Below, one piece after another: positions 1 to 8,699 of a stretch of 44,200 nucleotides of DNA. The stretch is taken from contig CALLGK010000248.1 of assembly GCA_938009905.1 (NCBI GenBank), positions 1 to 44,200 on the forward strand. Reading direction: 5' to 3'. Each line of letters begins with the position of its first letter. Positions within the stretch are counted from its first letter, which is position 1. Source of the stretch: an uncultured Acidimicrobiales bacterium (GTDB lineage: Bacteria > Actinomycetota > Acidimicrobiia > Acidimicrobiales > SZUA-35). Under the pieces are notes generated by a model. The model did no database searches and was not told the origin of the DNA. It worked only from the letters and a program-made list of their open reading frames with translations. The position numbers and the translations under genes were made by a program.

Positions 1-1
1 G

Positions 2-682
2 GTTGAGGAGGCCAAGACAAACGCGCTCGTGCGCGTTGGTCGTATGACGCTCGGCTTTCTCGTTGTCATCATCGGCATCGCCGCTCTCCCCCTCCCCGGT
101 CCCGGCTGGCTCATCATCGCTGCCGGCCTCACGATTCTGTCAAAGGACGTGGCCTGGGCCGACCGCTTGTTGCGCTACATCCGCAAGCGGGTTCCCGGCA
201 TCCCAGAAGACGGCAAGATTCCGCGCTCGTCGCTGATCACGATGGCGGTCATCACGCTGGCCGCCGTCGCAGCCTCGATGTGGTGGACGTTTGGACGCGG
301 CTCAGACACCATTCAGGTGGGAACCTATGAGGTCGCGCAGACAGTGGCCACAACCCCCGTCGGCGTCGAGATTGAGAAGGTCATCATCGACGAAAACGGC
401 CCGCTCACGATCGAGGTTCGCGACGGCGGGTGCACGGAAATTTCGTTCATCGTGAACCAACGGTCAAAGGAGGAGTTCGAGCTAGCGGACCCCGCATCAT
501 CGACTGGTTGCGACAGTCCTGAAGTGAATCTGCTTGTCGAAGAGCTCACCGATGCAACTCTCACTCTCGGATACGGGACAGACGGCCTCGTCGAGTGGTT
601 CTTCGCTGACAACCATCTGGAGACGATCAGCGTCGATGGACCCTCATCGCTCGAGATCGAGCTCGTTCAGGCAAGCGAATAG
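2..682 (+). CDS. PGPGW-motif transmembrane protein (TIGR02611-like), 5' end probably outside window
   Basis: Small actinobacterial membrane protein of unknown function. The N-terminal third carries a hydrophobic segment with the signature LPLPGPGWLIIAAGLTIL followed by a WA motif, typical of the TIGR02611 family. A second membrane segment follows (around VITLAAVAASMWWTF), then a soluble C-terminal domain of about 125 residues rich in acidic residues and beta-type sequence, probably extracytoplasmic. A GTG at 29 could serve as start, but the frame is open to the window edge and the upstream residues (VEEAKTNALVRVGR) look like family sequence. The purine-rich GAGGAGG at 5-11 is too far from that GTG, so the true start is probably upstream. 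The soluble tail is longer than in the short family members I know. Confidence 0.7.
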   Translation, partial: VEEAKTNALVRVGRMTLGFLVVIIGIAALPLPGPGWLIIAAGLTILSKDVAWADRLLRYIRKRVPGIPEDGKIPRSSLITMAVITLAAVAASMWWTFGRGSDTIQVGTYEVAQTVATTPVGVEIEKVIIDENGPLTIEVRDGGCTEISFIVNQRSKEEFELADPASSTGCDSPEVNLLVEELTDATLTLGYGTDGLVEWFFADNHLETISVDGPSSLEIELVQASE

Positions 683-695
683 GGTTCGAGGCCGG

Positions 696-2843
696 TCAAC
701 GCAAGAACGACGGCAACTCGTCGTGGATCACAACGAGACGCTTGGTGGCTCGGGTGACGGCGACATACAGCGACCGAGCGCCCTGCGGTTCGTCGTTCAC
801 GATCCCCATCGGGTCGATGACCACAGCGGTGTCGACTTCGAGACCCTTCACCAGGCTGACGGGCACAACCGTGACCGGGTGGTCGAATCCCTGCTGCCGG
901 GCTCGTCCAACTTCGATGCCTCGGGCTTCGAACTCGGCGATCATCGCGTCGTACTGATCGGTCGGTGTGATCACGGCGACGTTGCCCTGGCCGAGGGCCA
1001 GTCGCTCGGCTTCAACCTCGCGCACGATCACGGCTGCCGGGTCTTCGGCGTCGGCGATTGAAACAAACCTCGGCTCGTCACCGACGTCGCGCACGGCAAC
1101 GGGAGGTGAAAGCTCGGGTGCAGCAACAGCCAGCACCTTGGCGGCCAGATCCATCGACGGGCCGGGAATGCGATAACCGACCGTGAGATCGCGACGCTGG
1201 GGTGGCCGGCGATCTGGCAGATGATCGAGCACCTCGTCCCAGCTCTCGTGCGCCCAGGCACCGGTCGACTGCGCAATGTCGCCAACGACGGTCATCGAAC
1301 CGTTGAGCGAGCGGCGAGTAAGCATACGGAGCTGCATCGGCGAGAGGTCTTGCGCCTCGTCGACCACGATGTGGCCGTAGGTGCGCACCTCGTCGGTTCG
1401 GCTGCCATCGGCCCGGACCTTCTGCTTGGGAAGTGGTCCGATGAGTTCCATCGCCTCGTCAAGCACGGGCACATCGTCGACGGTCCAAAGCACCGCAGAA
1501 CCATCGTGGTCGTCGCGCCATGGTCGATACAGCGAGGCTTCCTCTGCTCCACTGAGCCGCTTGCAGGCCGATCGCAGCAACGCCCGAGAGCCATACAACC
1601 CGTGCAACAAATCGGCGGGGCGCAGCACCGGCCACATCCACATCAGCGCTGCTCGTACGTCTTCGTCAGCGCCGAGTCCGTCGCGCACCGCACGAACCTC
1701 GGCCGGACCGTCAGGGTGTGAGTTGGCAAGCGTCTCGAACACCCTGGCCACCACGAACTTCCGGGCCGCATTGTGCGTACGGAACCGGCGGCGAGCCTCA
1801 TCGACAATGCCTGCCGATTGCTGGATTGTCATGGTGAGGTAGCGGGTGCCGTAGCCGACACGAAGATCGCGGCGCAGCGGTCGCTGTCGATCACGCAAGG
1901 CCCGCCGTACCACGTTGACCATGCGCAGATCGCCCTTGATGCGAGCCGCATCGAAGGTGTCTCGACCCTGCACCCGCACACCGCCAACCAGGTCGGCAAG
2001 AACCGAGAGCTCGACTCCCGCTTCACCGAGCGACGGCAAGACTTGCTCGATGTAGCCAAGGAACAACCGGTTGGGTCCGATGACCAGCACGCCTTGACCG
2101 TCGAGCGGGAAGCGGTGGGTGTAGAGGAGGTATGCGGCCCGGTGCAGAGCCACAACGGTCTTGCCGGTGCCGGGGCCGCCTTGAACGACGAGCACGCCCG
2201 GGAGGGCTGCTCGGATGATCTCGTCTTGCTCACCCTGGATCGTGCCGACGATGTCTGACAGGCGACCGGTACGCGATGTTTCGAGGGCCGCGATCAGGGC
2301 GCCTTCTCCGCGCAGTTCTCGACCATCTACCACCGCCGACTGCGACCCTGCGGCTTCGCCAAAGAACTCGTCTTCGATGCCAAGCAACTCGCGTGACCGC
2401 GAGATGAAGTGACGGCGCCGAACAAGACCCTGCGGGTCGCGACCGGTTGCTCGATAGAACGACTCGGACACCGGCGCTCGCCAGTCGACAATCAGCGGAT
2501 CTTTGTTGGCATCAGACACCGCGATTCGGCCGATGTGATAGCTGCCGCCGCCGCTCTCGGTGGTCTGATCGATTCGTCCGAAACACAATGAGCGATCGCC
2601 AATATCGAGCTCGGCCAGGCGTTCGGCGATGCTCTGATTGATGATCTCTCGTTCCCAACGAGCCTGGTTTGTGCCGCCCTTGCCAACCTCGACCATCGAG
2701 GCAAGCGCAATGGCCTCTTCCCGCGATTCGTCGAGCCGTCGGTAGGCGCGATCAAGGAATGCCTGCTCGGCTACCAATTCGGGATCGACGGGGGAAGTAT
2801 CTGACACGGAACCTGACGCGAAACGTGGTGCGGATACGGACAC
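696..2843 (-). CDS. helD: HelD-like UvrD/Rep superfamily 1 helicase
   Basis: ATPase of the HelD family, which binds RNA polymerase and helps release it from stalled or terminated complexes. The N-terminus (about residues 15-60) is a charged helical arm typical of HelD. Walker A GGPGTGKT lies near residue 220, Walker B with VVDEAQDLSP near 490-500, and the C-terminal SF1 motif AVTRATKRLVV near 695. Its 715 residues fit the family. The frame extends further upstream, but GTG at 2843 is chosen because AAGGGA sits 6 nt before it and the upstream residues are low complexity. It is divergent from hemE across about 104 bp. It stands alone and ends 13 bp from the convergent PGPGW gene. HelD assignment is by overall architecture; a general UvrD-like helicase is the alternative. 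Confidence 0.8.
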   Translation of the reverse strand: MSVSAPRFASGSVSDTSPVDPELVAEQAFLDRAYRRLDESREEAIALASMVEVGKGGTNQARWEREIINQSIAERLAELDIGDRSLCFGRIDQTTESGGGSYHIGRIAVSDANKDPLIVDWRAPVSESFYRATGRDPQGLVRRRHFISRSRELLGIEDEFFGEAAGSQSAVVDGRELRGEGALIAALETSRTGRLSDIVGTIQGEQDEIIRAALPGVLVVQGGPGTGKTVVALHRAAYLLYTHRFPLDGQGVLVIGPNRLFLGYIEQVLPSLGEAGVELSVLADLVGGVRVQGRDTFDAARIKGDLRMVNVVRRALRDRQRPLRRDLRVGYGTRYLTMTIQQSAGIVDEARRRFRTHNAARKFVVARVFETLANSHPDGPAEVRAVRDGLGADEDVRAALMWMWPVLRPADLLHGLYGSRALLRSACKRLSGAEEASLYRPWRDDHDGSAVLWTVDDVPVLDEAMELIGPLPKQKVRADGSRTDEVRTYGHIVVDEAQDLSPMQLRMLTRRSLNGSMTVVGDIAQSTGAWAHESWDEVLDHLPDRRPPQRRDLTVGYRIPGPSMDLAAKVLAVAAPELSPPVAVRDVGDEPRFVSIADAEDPAAVIVREVEAERLALGQGNVAVITPTDQYDAMIAEFEARGIEVGRARQQGFDHPVTVVPVSLVKGLEVDTAVVIDPMGIVNDEPQGARSLYVAVTRATKRLVVIHDELPSFLR

Positions 2844-2934
2844 GGGGTATCCCTTGCGAGGGCCGCAAAGGGGGGTGTCAATGCTACTGGTGCGGTCAGC
2901 ACCGCCCACCCTCGGTTCGTTTGCGAGCCGCCGG

Positions 2935-2940
2935 TACCGT
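2935..2940 (+). promoter_or_regulatory. Putative -10 element of hemE (leaderless)
   Basis: TACCGT lies 7 nt before the GTG at 2948 and no Shine-Dalgarno sequence is present, so transcription probably starts at or next to the start codon. No convincing -35 is seen. Confidence 0.45.
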
Positions 2941-2947
2941 TTCGGGC

Positions 2948-4030
2948 GTGAATGCCGCCGCCAGCGCCAACGATTCTGCTTCTCCATCGGCCGCCAAGCC
3001 GGCGATCCTCGCCGCCGCGGCGCAGGAGCCAGCGAGTCACGTACCCGTGTGGTTCATGCGCCAGGCCGGTCGTTCCTTGCCCGAATACAAGGCGGTTCGC
3101 GGCGAAGGCACGATCCTCAACGCCATCCAAGATCCCGAGCGGGCCGCCGAGATCACGCTGCAACCAGTGCGGCGCTACGGCACAGATGCCGCCATCTTGT
3201 TTTCCGACATCGTCACGCCGGTGTTCGCTGCTGGTTTCGGCATCGACATCACCCCCGGCGTTGGCCCAACCTGCGACGAACCCTTCGCCTCGCGCTCCGA
3301 TCTCGAGCGACTTCGGCCGCTCGACCCATCGGTCGACCTCACCTACCAGCGGGCCACGATCGACATCCTCATCGAGGAACTCGACGTGCCGCTCATTGGC
3401 TTTGCTGGCGGTCCGTTCACCGTTGCGTCGTACCTCGTTGAGGGCCGCCCAACGCGCGACTTCGCAAAGGTGAAGGCGTTGATGACCTCAGACACCGATC
3501 TGTGGCACGAGCTGGCTGGTCGGGTTGCCGACAACGCCATCGCCACGCTCACCGCGCAGGTCGATGCTGGCGCCGAGATGATCCAGCTCTTCGACTCGTG
3601 GGCTGGTTCGCTTCGCCCGGAGCACTATCGGGAGTACGTGCAGCCGCACTCGGCCAAGGTGCTCGCGGCCATGGGCGATCTTGGAGTACCCCGCATTCAC
3701 TTCGGCATCAACACGGGTGAGCTGCTGCCAGACATCGCCGATGCTGGGGCCGAGGTTGTTGGTGTCGACTGGCGCACCCCACTGAACGTTGCCCGCGAGC
3801 GAACCGGCGGCCGGGTTGCGCTCCAGGGCAACCTCGATCCGGCGCTCGTGTTCGCACCGTGGGAGGTGCTCGAGGCCGAGGTCCGGCGAGTGCTCGACGA
3901 CAACAACGGTCACCCCGGCCACATCTTCAATCTCGGTCACGGCGTGCTGCCAACGACCAACCCAGAACAGCTCGAGCGCGTCATCGAACTCGTCCACCGC
4001 ATTGGCCGTACCGACGGTCCGGTTTCCTAA
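2948..4030 (+). CDS. hemE: Uroporphyrinogen III decarboxylase
   Basis: Decarboxylates the four acetate side chains of uroporphyrinogen III to give coproporphyrinogen III in heme synthesis; cytosolic. Family hallmarks are the N-terminal PVWFMRQAGRSLPEY (about residues 33-47), ILFSDIVTP with the substrate-binding Asp, GGPFTVASYLVEG with the active-site Tyr, and the C-terminal NLGHGVLP with the conserved His. At 360 residues it is a normal length. The open frame begins at 2669 inside helD, but GTG 2948 is chosen because the MRQAGR motif then sits at about residue 36, as in homologues, and because a TACCGT box lies 7 nt upstream. The next gene, 33 bp downstream, acts one or two steps later in the same pathway. 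Confidence 0.95.
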   Translation: MNAAASANDSASPSAAKPAILAAAAQEPASHVPVWFMRQAGRSLPEYKAVRGEGTILNAIQDPERAAEITLQPVRRYGTDAAILFSDIVTPVFAAGFGIDITPGVGPTCDEPFASRSDLERLRPLDPSVDLTYQRATIDILIEELDVPLIGFAGGPFTVASYLVEGRPTRDFAKVKALMTSDTDLWHELAGRVADNAIATLTAQVDAGAEMIQLFDSWAGSLRPEHYREYVQPHSAKVLAAMGDLGVPRIHFGINTGELLPDIADAGAEVVGVDWRTPLNVARERTGGRVALQGNLDPALVFAPWEVLEAEVRRVLDDNNGHPGHIFNLGHGVLPTTNPEQLERVIELVHRIGRTDGPVS

Positions 4031-4063
4031 CCAGCACTGCCTTTCGATGAAACGCGTCTCATC

Positions 4064-5413
4064 ATGAACATCGCCGTTGTTGGTGGCGGAATCGCCGGGC
4101 TCAGTGCCGCGTTCGATCTGCGTCGGGCCGGGCATCACGTCACGCTGCTCGAAGCAAGCGATCGCCTCGGAGGCCGCATTCAGTCGTCGCCGGTCGGCGA
4201 CGAGTTGGTCGACGAAGGGGCCGACTGCTTCCTCGCCAGGGTGAACGACGGCATCGATCTCTGTCACGACCTTGGCCTGAGCGACGAGCTCACCGCACCG
4301 GTGTCGCCCGTCCCCGCCTACATCCATCGTGATGGTGAGCTGTACCGACTTCCCACCACGGTGTTGGGCGTCCCCATCGATCTTGACGAGCTGGCAGAGC
4401 AAGGGCTCATCTCACCGTCCGGCGTCGAGCGAGCGGCAGAAGATCTCGAGCTGCCCACCACCACGATTGGCGACGACATCAGCGTTGGCGCCTATTGCCG
4501 AGCCCGACTGGGCGACGAGGTCACCGACCGGCTCATCGATCCGCTCCTCGGCGGCATCAACGCATCCGACATCGACCGGCTCAGCCTGCGGGCCGGCGCT
4601 CCGCAGCTGTGGAGTGCGGCCACGAAGTTTCGGTCGATCATCGAAGGCCTACGCGACGCCAGAGCCGCTGGCAGCACATCACTGGGCACCGCCGCTGCTC
4701 ATCAGCCCGTGTTTCATTCACTCACCGGTGGCATGCATCGCCTGATCGAAGCTCTTGTTGACGACCTCACCACCGGCGAGAACCCGGTCGAGATCCGCTT
4801 CAACCGCGTCGTCGAAAACCTCAACCTGCTCGAGGCCGATCATGTGGTGGTGGCAACGCCTGCCCCGGCCGCAGCACGACTGCTCGAGTCGGCAAGCCCC
4901 GAGGCATCCGAGTTGCTCAGCCAGATCGAGTACGCCTCGGTTTCGCAGGTGACGATCGAGCTTGATGCAGACGCAGTCGACCCGGTGCTTGATGCGTCAG
5001 GCATTCTGTTTCCTCCCGTCGACGGACTCGTGATGACGGCGTCCACCTGGTTCAGCACAAAGTGGGAGCGTTACCAGCAGCCAGGGCGAGTGTTGATTCG
5101 CATGTCGTCTGGCCGGTTCGGCGACACCAGGGGCTTGGCGATGGAAGACGAGTCGCTCGTGTCGACGGTCCTCAACGAGTTGCGGGGCGTGATCGACATC
5201 TCAGCCGACCCTCTGTCGCAACGGGTCGTGCGCTGGAACGACGCGCTGCCGCAGTACACGACCGGTCACGAGTACCGGGTCGACTCAATCTTTGAGGCCA
5301 TGGAGCGAGATGCGCCGAAGGTGCACCTTGTTGGTGCGGCCTATCGGGGTATTGGCATTCCGGCCTGCATCCGAACGGGACGGGCCGCAGCTGCGGCAAT
5401 CAACGACTCGTGA
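4064..5413 (+). CDS. hemY: FAD-dependent coproporphyrinogen III / protoporphyrinogen IX oxidase (HemY/CgoX type)
   Basis: Removes six electrons from the porphyrinogen macrocycle using FAD and oxygen. In Actinobacteria this family usually works on coproporphyrinogen III (coproporphyrin-dependent branch, CgoX), so the exact substrate is inferred from lineage. It opens with a dinucleotide-binding motif [15 protein letters not shown] followed by E(A)[10 protein letters not shown], and ends with the family's [16 protein letters not shown] segment that closes over FAD. The internal segment between the [10 protein letters not shown] motif and the [14 protein letters not shown] strand is short, suggesting a trimmed loop relative to the larger homologues. 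It is 449 residues long. It shares an operon with hemE and overlaps lnt by 4 bp (GTGA). Confidence 0.9.
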   Translation: MNIAVVGGGIAGLSAAFDLRRAGHHVTLLEASDRLGGRIQSSPVGDELVDEGADCFLARVNDGIDLCHDLGLSDELTAPVSPVPAYIHRDGELYRLPTTVLGVPIDLDELAEQGLISPSGVERAAEDLELPTTTIGDDISVGAYCRARLGDEVTDRLIDPLLGGINASDIDRLSLRAGAPQLWSAATKFRSIIEGLRDARAAGSTSLGTAAAHQPVFHSLTGGMHRLIEALVDDLTTGENPVEIRFNRVVENLNLLEADHVVVATPAPAAARLLESASPEASELLSQIEYASVSQVTIELDADAVDPVLDASGILFPPVDGLVMTASTWFSTKWERYQQPGRVLIRMSSGRFGDTRGLAMEDESLVSTVLNELRGVIDISADPLSQRVVRWNDALPQYTTGHEYRVDSIFEAMERDAPKVHLVGAAYRGIGIPACIRTGRAAAAAINDS

Positions 5414-6918
5414 GCGACGCACCCACAGCTGATCCCGACGGATCAAGCCCTCGCATCTCAGGCCGAGGGCCAACGGCACTGGCCTGTGTGGCGGCCGGCG
5501 TGTGCATCGCAGGTGCTGTTCCGCCTTGGGGGTTCTGGCCGCTGGCCTTCATCGGCTTTGCGATCTTCGACCAGCTGTTGATTGGCACGTCCGCTCGGCA
5601 GCGATTCCGACGGGGTTGGCTCACAACGGCCAGCTGGCTGTTCCCGGCCATGCTGTGGATGTTCGATCTCACAGCACCCGGTTATGTGGTGGCCAGCATC
5701 ATCTACGCCACCTACTTCGGAATCGCTTCATCGCTGACGCCAGCGGAGGGGCGGCTGCGCCGCATCGTGTTGCCCGGGGCAGTAGCTGTTGCCGAAATGG
5801 CTCGCTGGTATTGGCCATTTGGTGGTGTGCCGCTCGCCAACATTGCGCTTGGGCAGGTCGAGTCGCCGCTCGCCGTCACGGCTCGCATCGGTGGGCCACT
5901 GCTGATCATCGCTCTGGTCGTTGCCATCGGTCAGGCGTTGAGTGCGGTCGCGAAACCAGAAGACGGGTCGAACCGGATGTATCCGGCGGCCGTTGTGGCC
6001 GGGCTCGTTGCTGTCACGATCGTTGGAGCGTGGCTTCACCCTCGCGCAGAAGACGTGAGCGAGATCGATGTGGCCCTTGTGCAGGGCGGTGGACCAACCC
6101 GGACCCGAGCGTCTGCCGATCAAGAACCGATCGTGTTGGCCAGACACATCGAGGCCACGCAGGCCGCAGAGCTCGATGTCGACCTGATTCTCTGGCCGGA
6201 GAACGTTGTGAACCCCGGCCGCTTCCTCTCGATGGCCACGGCCCGTGAGCGCGTTGCTCAGGTGGCGATCGACAACGAAGCCGTGTTGCTTCCCGGTTGG
6301 TTCCACGGCATTCCCGAAGACCCATCTGGCTCGGTGAACTACCACGTCGCCGTCACGCCAGACGGCGAGACGGTTGATCGCTACGACAAGGTGCGCATCG
6401 TGCCGTTCGGCGAGTATGTGCCGTTGCGTGGCGTCATCGAGAACTTCTACGACGCCCTCCCTGGCCGTGACGTGCGGCCCGGCACCGAGCCGCCCGTCCT
6501 CGACACGCCTCTCGGACCCATCGGCGTGTCGATCTCGTGGGAGGCCTACTTCGAACGGCGCGCCCGAGATGCGGTGGCCAACGGGGCGCAGATCCTGACC
6601 AACCCCACCAACGGTTCATCGTTCTGGCTCACCCAGGTGCACACCCAGCAGGTTGCGTCGAACCAGCTGCGGGCGATCGAGAACGACCGCTGGCTCTTGA
6701 TGGTTGGACCGACTGGTCTGTCGGCTGTGATCTCACCCGACGGTGAGCTCAAGCAGCGCACCGGCATTGGTGAGCGCATCGTGCTGACCGACACCGTGCA
6801 GCTTCGTGACGGCCGCACCCTTTTCAGCCTCGTGGGCCCTTGGCCCATGTTGGCCTACGGACTCGCCGCCCTCGCCCTCGGCGCCTTCACCCAACGCCGC
6901 CCCACCCGCCCCGAGTAA
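5410..6918 (+). CDS. lnt: Apolipoprotein N-acyltransferase-like protein, catalytic Cys replaced by Ser
   Basis: Polytopic membrane protein with a C-terminal nitrilase-type domain, the architecture of Lnt, which N-acylates the lipoprotein Cys at the outer face of the membrane. About six or seven hydrophobic segments fill residues 18-215; [18 protein letters not shown] is a family signature. In the nitrilase domain the catalytic Glu is in [10 protein letters not shown] (near 263) and the Lys in [12 protein letters not shown] (near 327). The third catalytic position, which reads ICYE in Escherichia coli Lnt, reads ISWE here (Ser376), so the nucleophilic Cys is absent. GTG at 5410 overlaps the hemY stop. 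It is 502 residues long. Either the acylation chemistry differs or the protein has another role. Confidence 0.85.
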   Translation: MSDAPTADPDGSSPRISGRGPTALACVAAGVCIAGAVPPWGFWPLAFIGFAIFDQLLIGTSARQRFRRGWLTTASWLFPAMLWMFDLTAPGYVVASIIYATYFGIASSLTPAEGRLRRIVLPGAVAVAEMARWYWPFGGVPLANIALGQVESPLAVTARIGGPLLIIALVVAIGQALSAVAKPEDGSNRMYPAAVVAGLVAVTIVGAWLHPRAEDVSEIDVALVQGGGPTRTRASADQEPIVLARHIEATQAAELDVDLILWPENVVNPGRFLSMATARERVAQVAIDNEAVLLPGWFHGIPEDPSGSVNYHVAVTPDGETVDRYDKVRIVPFGEYVPLRGVIENFYDALPGRDVRPGTEPPVLDTPLGPIGVSISWEAYFERRARDAVANGAQILTNPTNGSSFWLTQVHTQQVASNQLRAIENDRWLLMVGPTGLSAVISPDGELKQRTGIGERIVLTDTVQLRDGRTLFSLVGPWPMLAYGLAALALGAFTQRRPTRPE

Positions 6919-6945
6919 CACGCTCAGCCCGCCAGCGCGCAACCC

Positions 6946-6994
6946 GATTTGGAGGGCGTAGAGCACGAAAACGTGGTCTACAGCCTCCAAAACG
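6946..6994. repeat. Family A palindrome, copy 1
   Basis: 49 bp. Arms TTTGGAGG and CCTCCAAA enclose GTAGA/TCTAC and GCAC/GTG(G), around a GAAAAC loop. By eye about 13 of 16 central stem positions pair. This copy has TTT/AAA outer ends where copies 2-4 have an ACT-type left end. Confidence 0.75.
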
Positions 6995-7006
6995 GCCAAG
7001 CGCCCC

Positions 7007-7056
7007 GAACTGGAGGGCATAGGCCACCAAAACGTGCACTATGGCCTCCAAAACCG
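7007..7056. repeat. Family A palindrome, copy 2
   Basis: 50 bp. It begins GAACTGGAGG, has ATAG and CTATGG as inner complementary blocks, loop CAAAAC, and ends CCTCCAAAACCG. It is preceded by CCCC, as copy 4 is. Confidence 0.8.
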
Positions 7057-7101
7057 AGGGGAGCCGCGGGCCTCCAGCGGCCTCCAGAACGACAGGAATC
7101 C

Positions 7102-7150
7102 GAACTGGAGGCAGGACAGCACCAAAACGGGCTCTATGGCCTCCAGAACG
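7102..7150. repeat. Family A palindrome, copy 3
   Basis: 49 bp. It begins GAACTGGAGG and ends GGCCTCCAGAACG, with the shared core ACCAAAACG. The left inner arm is more degenerate than in copy 2, so the stem is weaker. Confidence 0.75.
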
Positions 7151-7194
7151 GGGTTTTTGGTGGGGCTGAGGGCCTCCAGAACCGGGAAGGAGGG

Positions 7195-8403
7195 TTAGCT
7201 GGGGCTGAAGCCGGCGGGGATGACGAGGTCGTCTGGGCTGAGCTCGTCGATCGACGCTTTGCCCATGCCCATAAGCGTGGCGTCGATGCCGCCCCGCAAG
7301 ATGTCGAGCACGTTCTCGACGCCGGCCTGACCATTGGCAGCCAGGCCCCACAGATAGGCGCGGCCAATCAGCACAGCTTTCGCACCAAGGGCGATGGCTT
7401 TCACCACGTCACTCCCCCGACGGATGCCGCCGTCCATGACCACTTCGATCTCGTTGCCGACCTCGGCCACGATCTCGCCCAACACCCGAATCGGAGCAAT
7501 CGCACCGTCGACGTTGTTGCCACCGTGGTTCGAAACCGAGATGGCCGTTGCTCCGGCCTCGACCGCATTGCGGGCTTCGTCTGCCCGATGGATGCCCTTC
7601 ACCATGAAGGGGCCCTCCCACCGGTTGCGGAGCCAGGCGACGTCTTCCCACGATGGCGGCGGGGTACCCATCCATGCGCCGTAGGCCTCGAAGAAGCCAG
7701 GCACCGGAGCGTTCGGATCGGTCACAAAGTTGGGCACACCGAGATCGGGCAGGGCGCCAGACTTCACCCAGTCGGCGAGCCACTGAGGTCGCAGCGCAAC
7801 TTCGGGAGCATGCGCCAACGCCGTCTTGAGATCAATCGACTGGGGGATGGCCGGGCTGCCCCAGTCGCGGCCGTGCGAGAACGACCAGTCGAGCGTGAGG
7901 ATCATGCCCACGGCTCCGGCCGCCTTTGCTCGCTCCATGCGAGCGACCATTGAGTCTTTGTCGCCAGCCCAATAGATCTGGAAGAACGACTGGGGGTTGG
8001 CCTCGAAGACTTGGTCCATGGGCTTGCTCGAAAATGAGCTGAGACCCATTGGGATGCCTCGGGCTGCGGCGGCTCGAGCAACAGCGACCTCACCGTCTGG
8101 ATGCACGGCCTGCACGCCCGTCGGCGAGATGATCACCGGCATCGACGCAGGCTGGCCCATCACCGTGGTGGCCATCTCGCGCTTGGCTGATTGGCCGGCG
8201 GTCACGGTGCGGAATCCGAGTTCGTTGAAGGCGGCCGTGTTGTCGTCGCGAGATACGCCGGCCTCGGCGCCAGCGATCAATGCGCCATAGACCGACGCGG
8301 GGAGACGACGCTTGGCCCGCTGCTGGGCCACCGCAACCGTCTCGAACCACGGGTTCTGCGCCCACGGATTGAGTTCTTGCGCTCTCTGCACCAACGAGGT
8401 CAT
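7195..8403 (-). CDS. mftD: FMN-dependent MftD-like flavoprotein (pre-mycofactocin synthase family)
   Basis: Member of the FMN-dependent alpha-hydroxy-acid dehydrogenase (lldD) superfamily, closest by recalled sequence to MftD, which oxidatively deaminates the peptide-derived precursor during mycofactocin synthesis. MftD-like stretches include NPWFETVAVAQQRAKRRLP near the N-terminus, VIISPTGVQAVHPDGE, LDWSFSHGRDWGSP, ISVSNHGGNNVDG with the base His (about residue 293), IRRGSDVVKAIALGAKAVLI and the C-terminal LSPDDLVIPAGF. It has 402 residues. ATG 8403 is preferred over GTG 8409 because TAGGAT lies 6 nt before it. No mftA, B, C, E or F gene lies in the window, so it is an orphan here; a paralogue acting on another small molecule is possible. 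Confidence 0.75.
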   Translation of the reverse strand: MTSLVQRAQELNPWAQNPWFETVAVAQQRAKRRLPASVYGALIAGAEAGVSRDDNTAAFNELGFRTVTAGQSAKREMATTVMGQPASMPVIISPTGVQAVHPDGEVAVARAAAARGIPMGLSSFSSKPMDQVFEANPQSFFQIYWAGDKDSMVARMERAKAAGAVGMILTLDWSFSHGRDWGSPAIPQSIDLKTALAHAPEVALRPQWLADWVKSGALPDLGVPNFVTDPNAPVPGFFEAYGAWMGTPPPSWEDVAWLRNRWEGPFMVKGIHRADEARNAVEAGATAISVSNHGGNNVDGAIAPIRVLGEIVAEVGNEIEVVMDGGIRRGSDVVKAIALGAKAVLIGRAYLWGLAANGQAGVENVLDILRGGIDATLMGMGKASIDELSPDDLVIPAGFSPS

Positions 8404-8409
8404 CCCCAC

Positions 8410-8415
8410 ATCCTA
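8410..8415 (-). promoter_or_regulatory. Putative -10 element of mftD (leaderless)
   Basis: On the minus strand TAGGAT lies exactly 6 nt before ATG 8403. This spacing recurs at other genes in the window and supports 8403 as the start. Confidence 0.4.
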
Positions 8416-8452
8416 GGAACCACCCCACCCCGAGCACCCAGTCGCCCACCCC

Positions 8453-8501
8453 GAACTGGCACCAAATCTGCTCACCACCCGAGCAGAACCGTGCCAATTC
8501 G
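8453..8501. repeat. Family B palindrome, copy 1
   Basis: 49 bp. Outer arms GAACTGGCAC and GTGCCAATTCG, with inner arms CTGCTC and GAGCAG. It shares the CCCCGAACTGG lead-in and a CACCAAA block with family A but has a different stem. Confidence 0.75.
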
Positions 8502-8522
8502 CTCGCTCCCCCACGTCCCCTC

Positions 8523-8572
8523 GCAACTGGCACCAAACCCGCGCGACACCCGGACAAGACCGTGCCAATTCG
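8523..8572. repeat. Family B palindrome, copy 2
   Basis: 50 bp. Outer arms AACTGGCAC and GTGCCAATTCG as in copy 1; the inner arms have diverged (GCGCGACACCCGGAC). It lies 21 bp from copy 1 in the same orientation. Confidence 0.75.
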
Positions 8573-8595
8573 TAAGAATCGGGGCCGAGTGGTTG

Positions 8596-8610
8596 TTCCG
8601 CGGCGCGGAA
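8596..8610. promoter_or_regulatory. Perfect 15-bp palindrome upstream of P450 gene
   Basis: TTCCGCG-G-CGCGGAA, centred about 97 bp before the P450 start in the divergent region. It looks like a dimeric repressor operator; the regulator is unknown. Confidence 0.45.
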
Positions 8611-8699
8611 TGCCGATTGGCAGTCGCGTCTCGTTCGCACCATGCTGATACTTTCACTCTCTAACTTCCCTTTGGATCCGACGAGGAGACCCCCCACTC

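Larger units (their letters stand above)
6919..7194. repeat. 276-bp convergent intergenic region filled with family A palindromes
   Basis: The space between lnt and the convergent MftD-like gene holds three full copies (6946-6994, 7007-7056, 7102-7150) and at least two single arms (around 7069-7091 and 7171-7183) of a 49-50 bp palindromic element. Nothing else coding or RNA-like is seen. The region may also terminate transcription in both directions. Confidence 0.75.
8404..8699. repeat. 296-bp divergent intergenic region with family B palindromes and a 15-bp operator-like palindrome
   Basis: Between the divergent MftD-like and P450 genes lie the putative -10 of mftD (8410-8415), two family B palindromes (8453-8501, 8523-8572) and a perfect 15-bp palindrome at 8596-8610. 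No open frame in it looks like a gene. Confidence 0.65.

Noticed and set aside
6946-7183. Possible CRISPR-like array of short repeats
   Set aside because: The repeats are internally palindromic over their full length, diverge between copies, lack regular unique spacers and have no cas genes nearby.
6949-7953. 334-codon plus-strand open frame through the family A repeats and the 3' half of mftD
   Set aside because: Antisense to a clear flavoprotein, and the first part translates palindromes; no family-like sequence.
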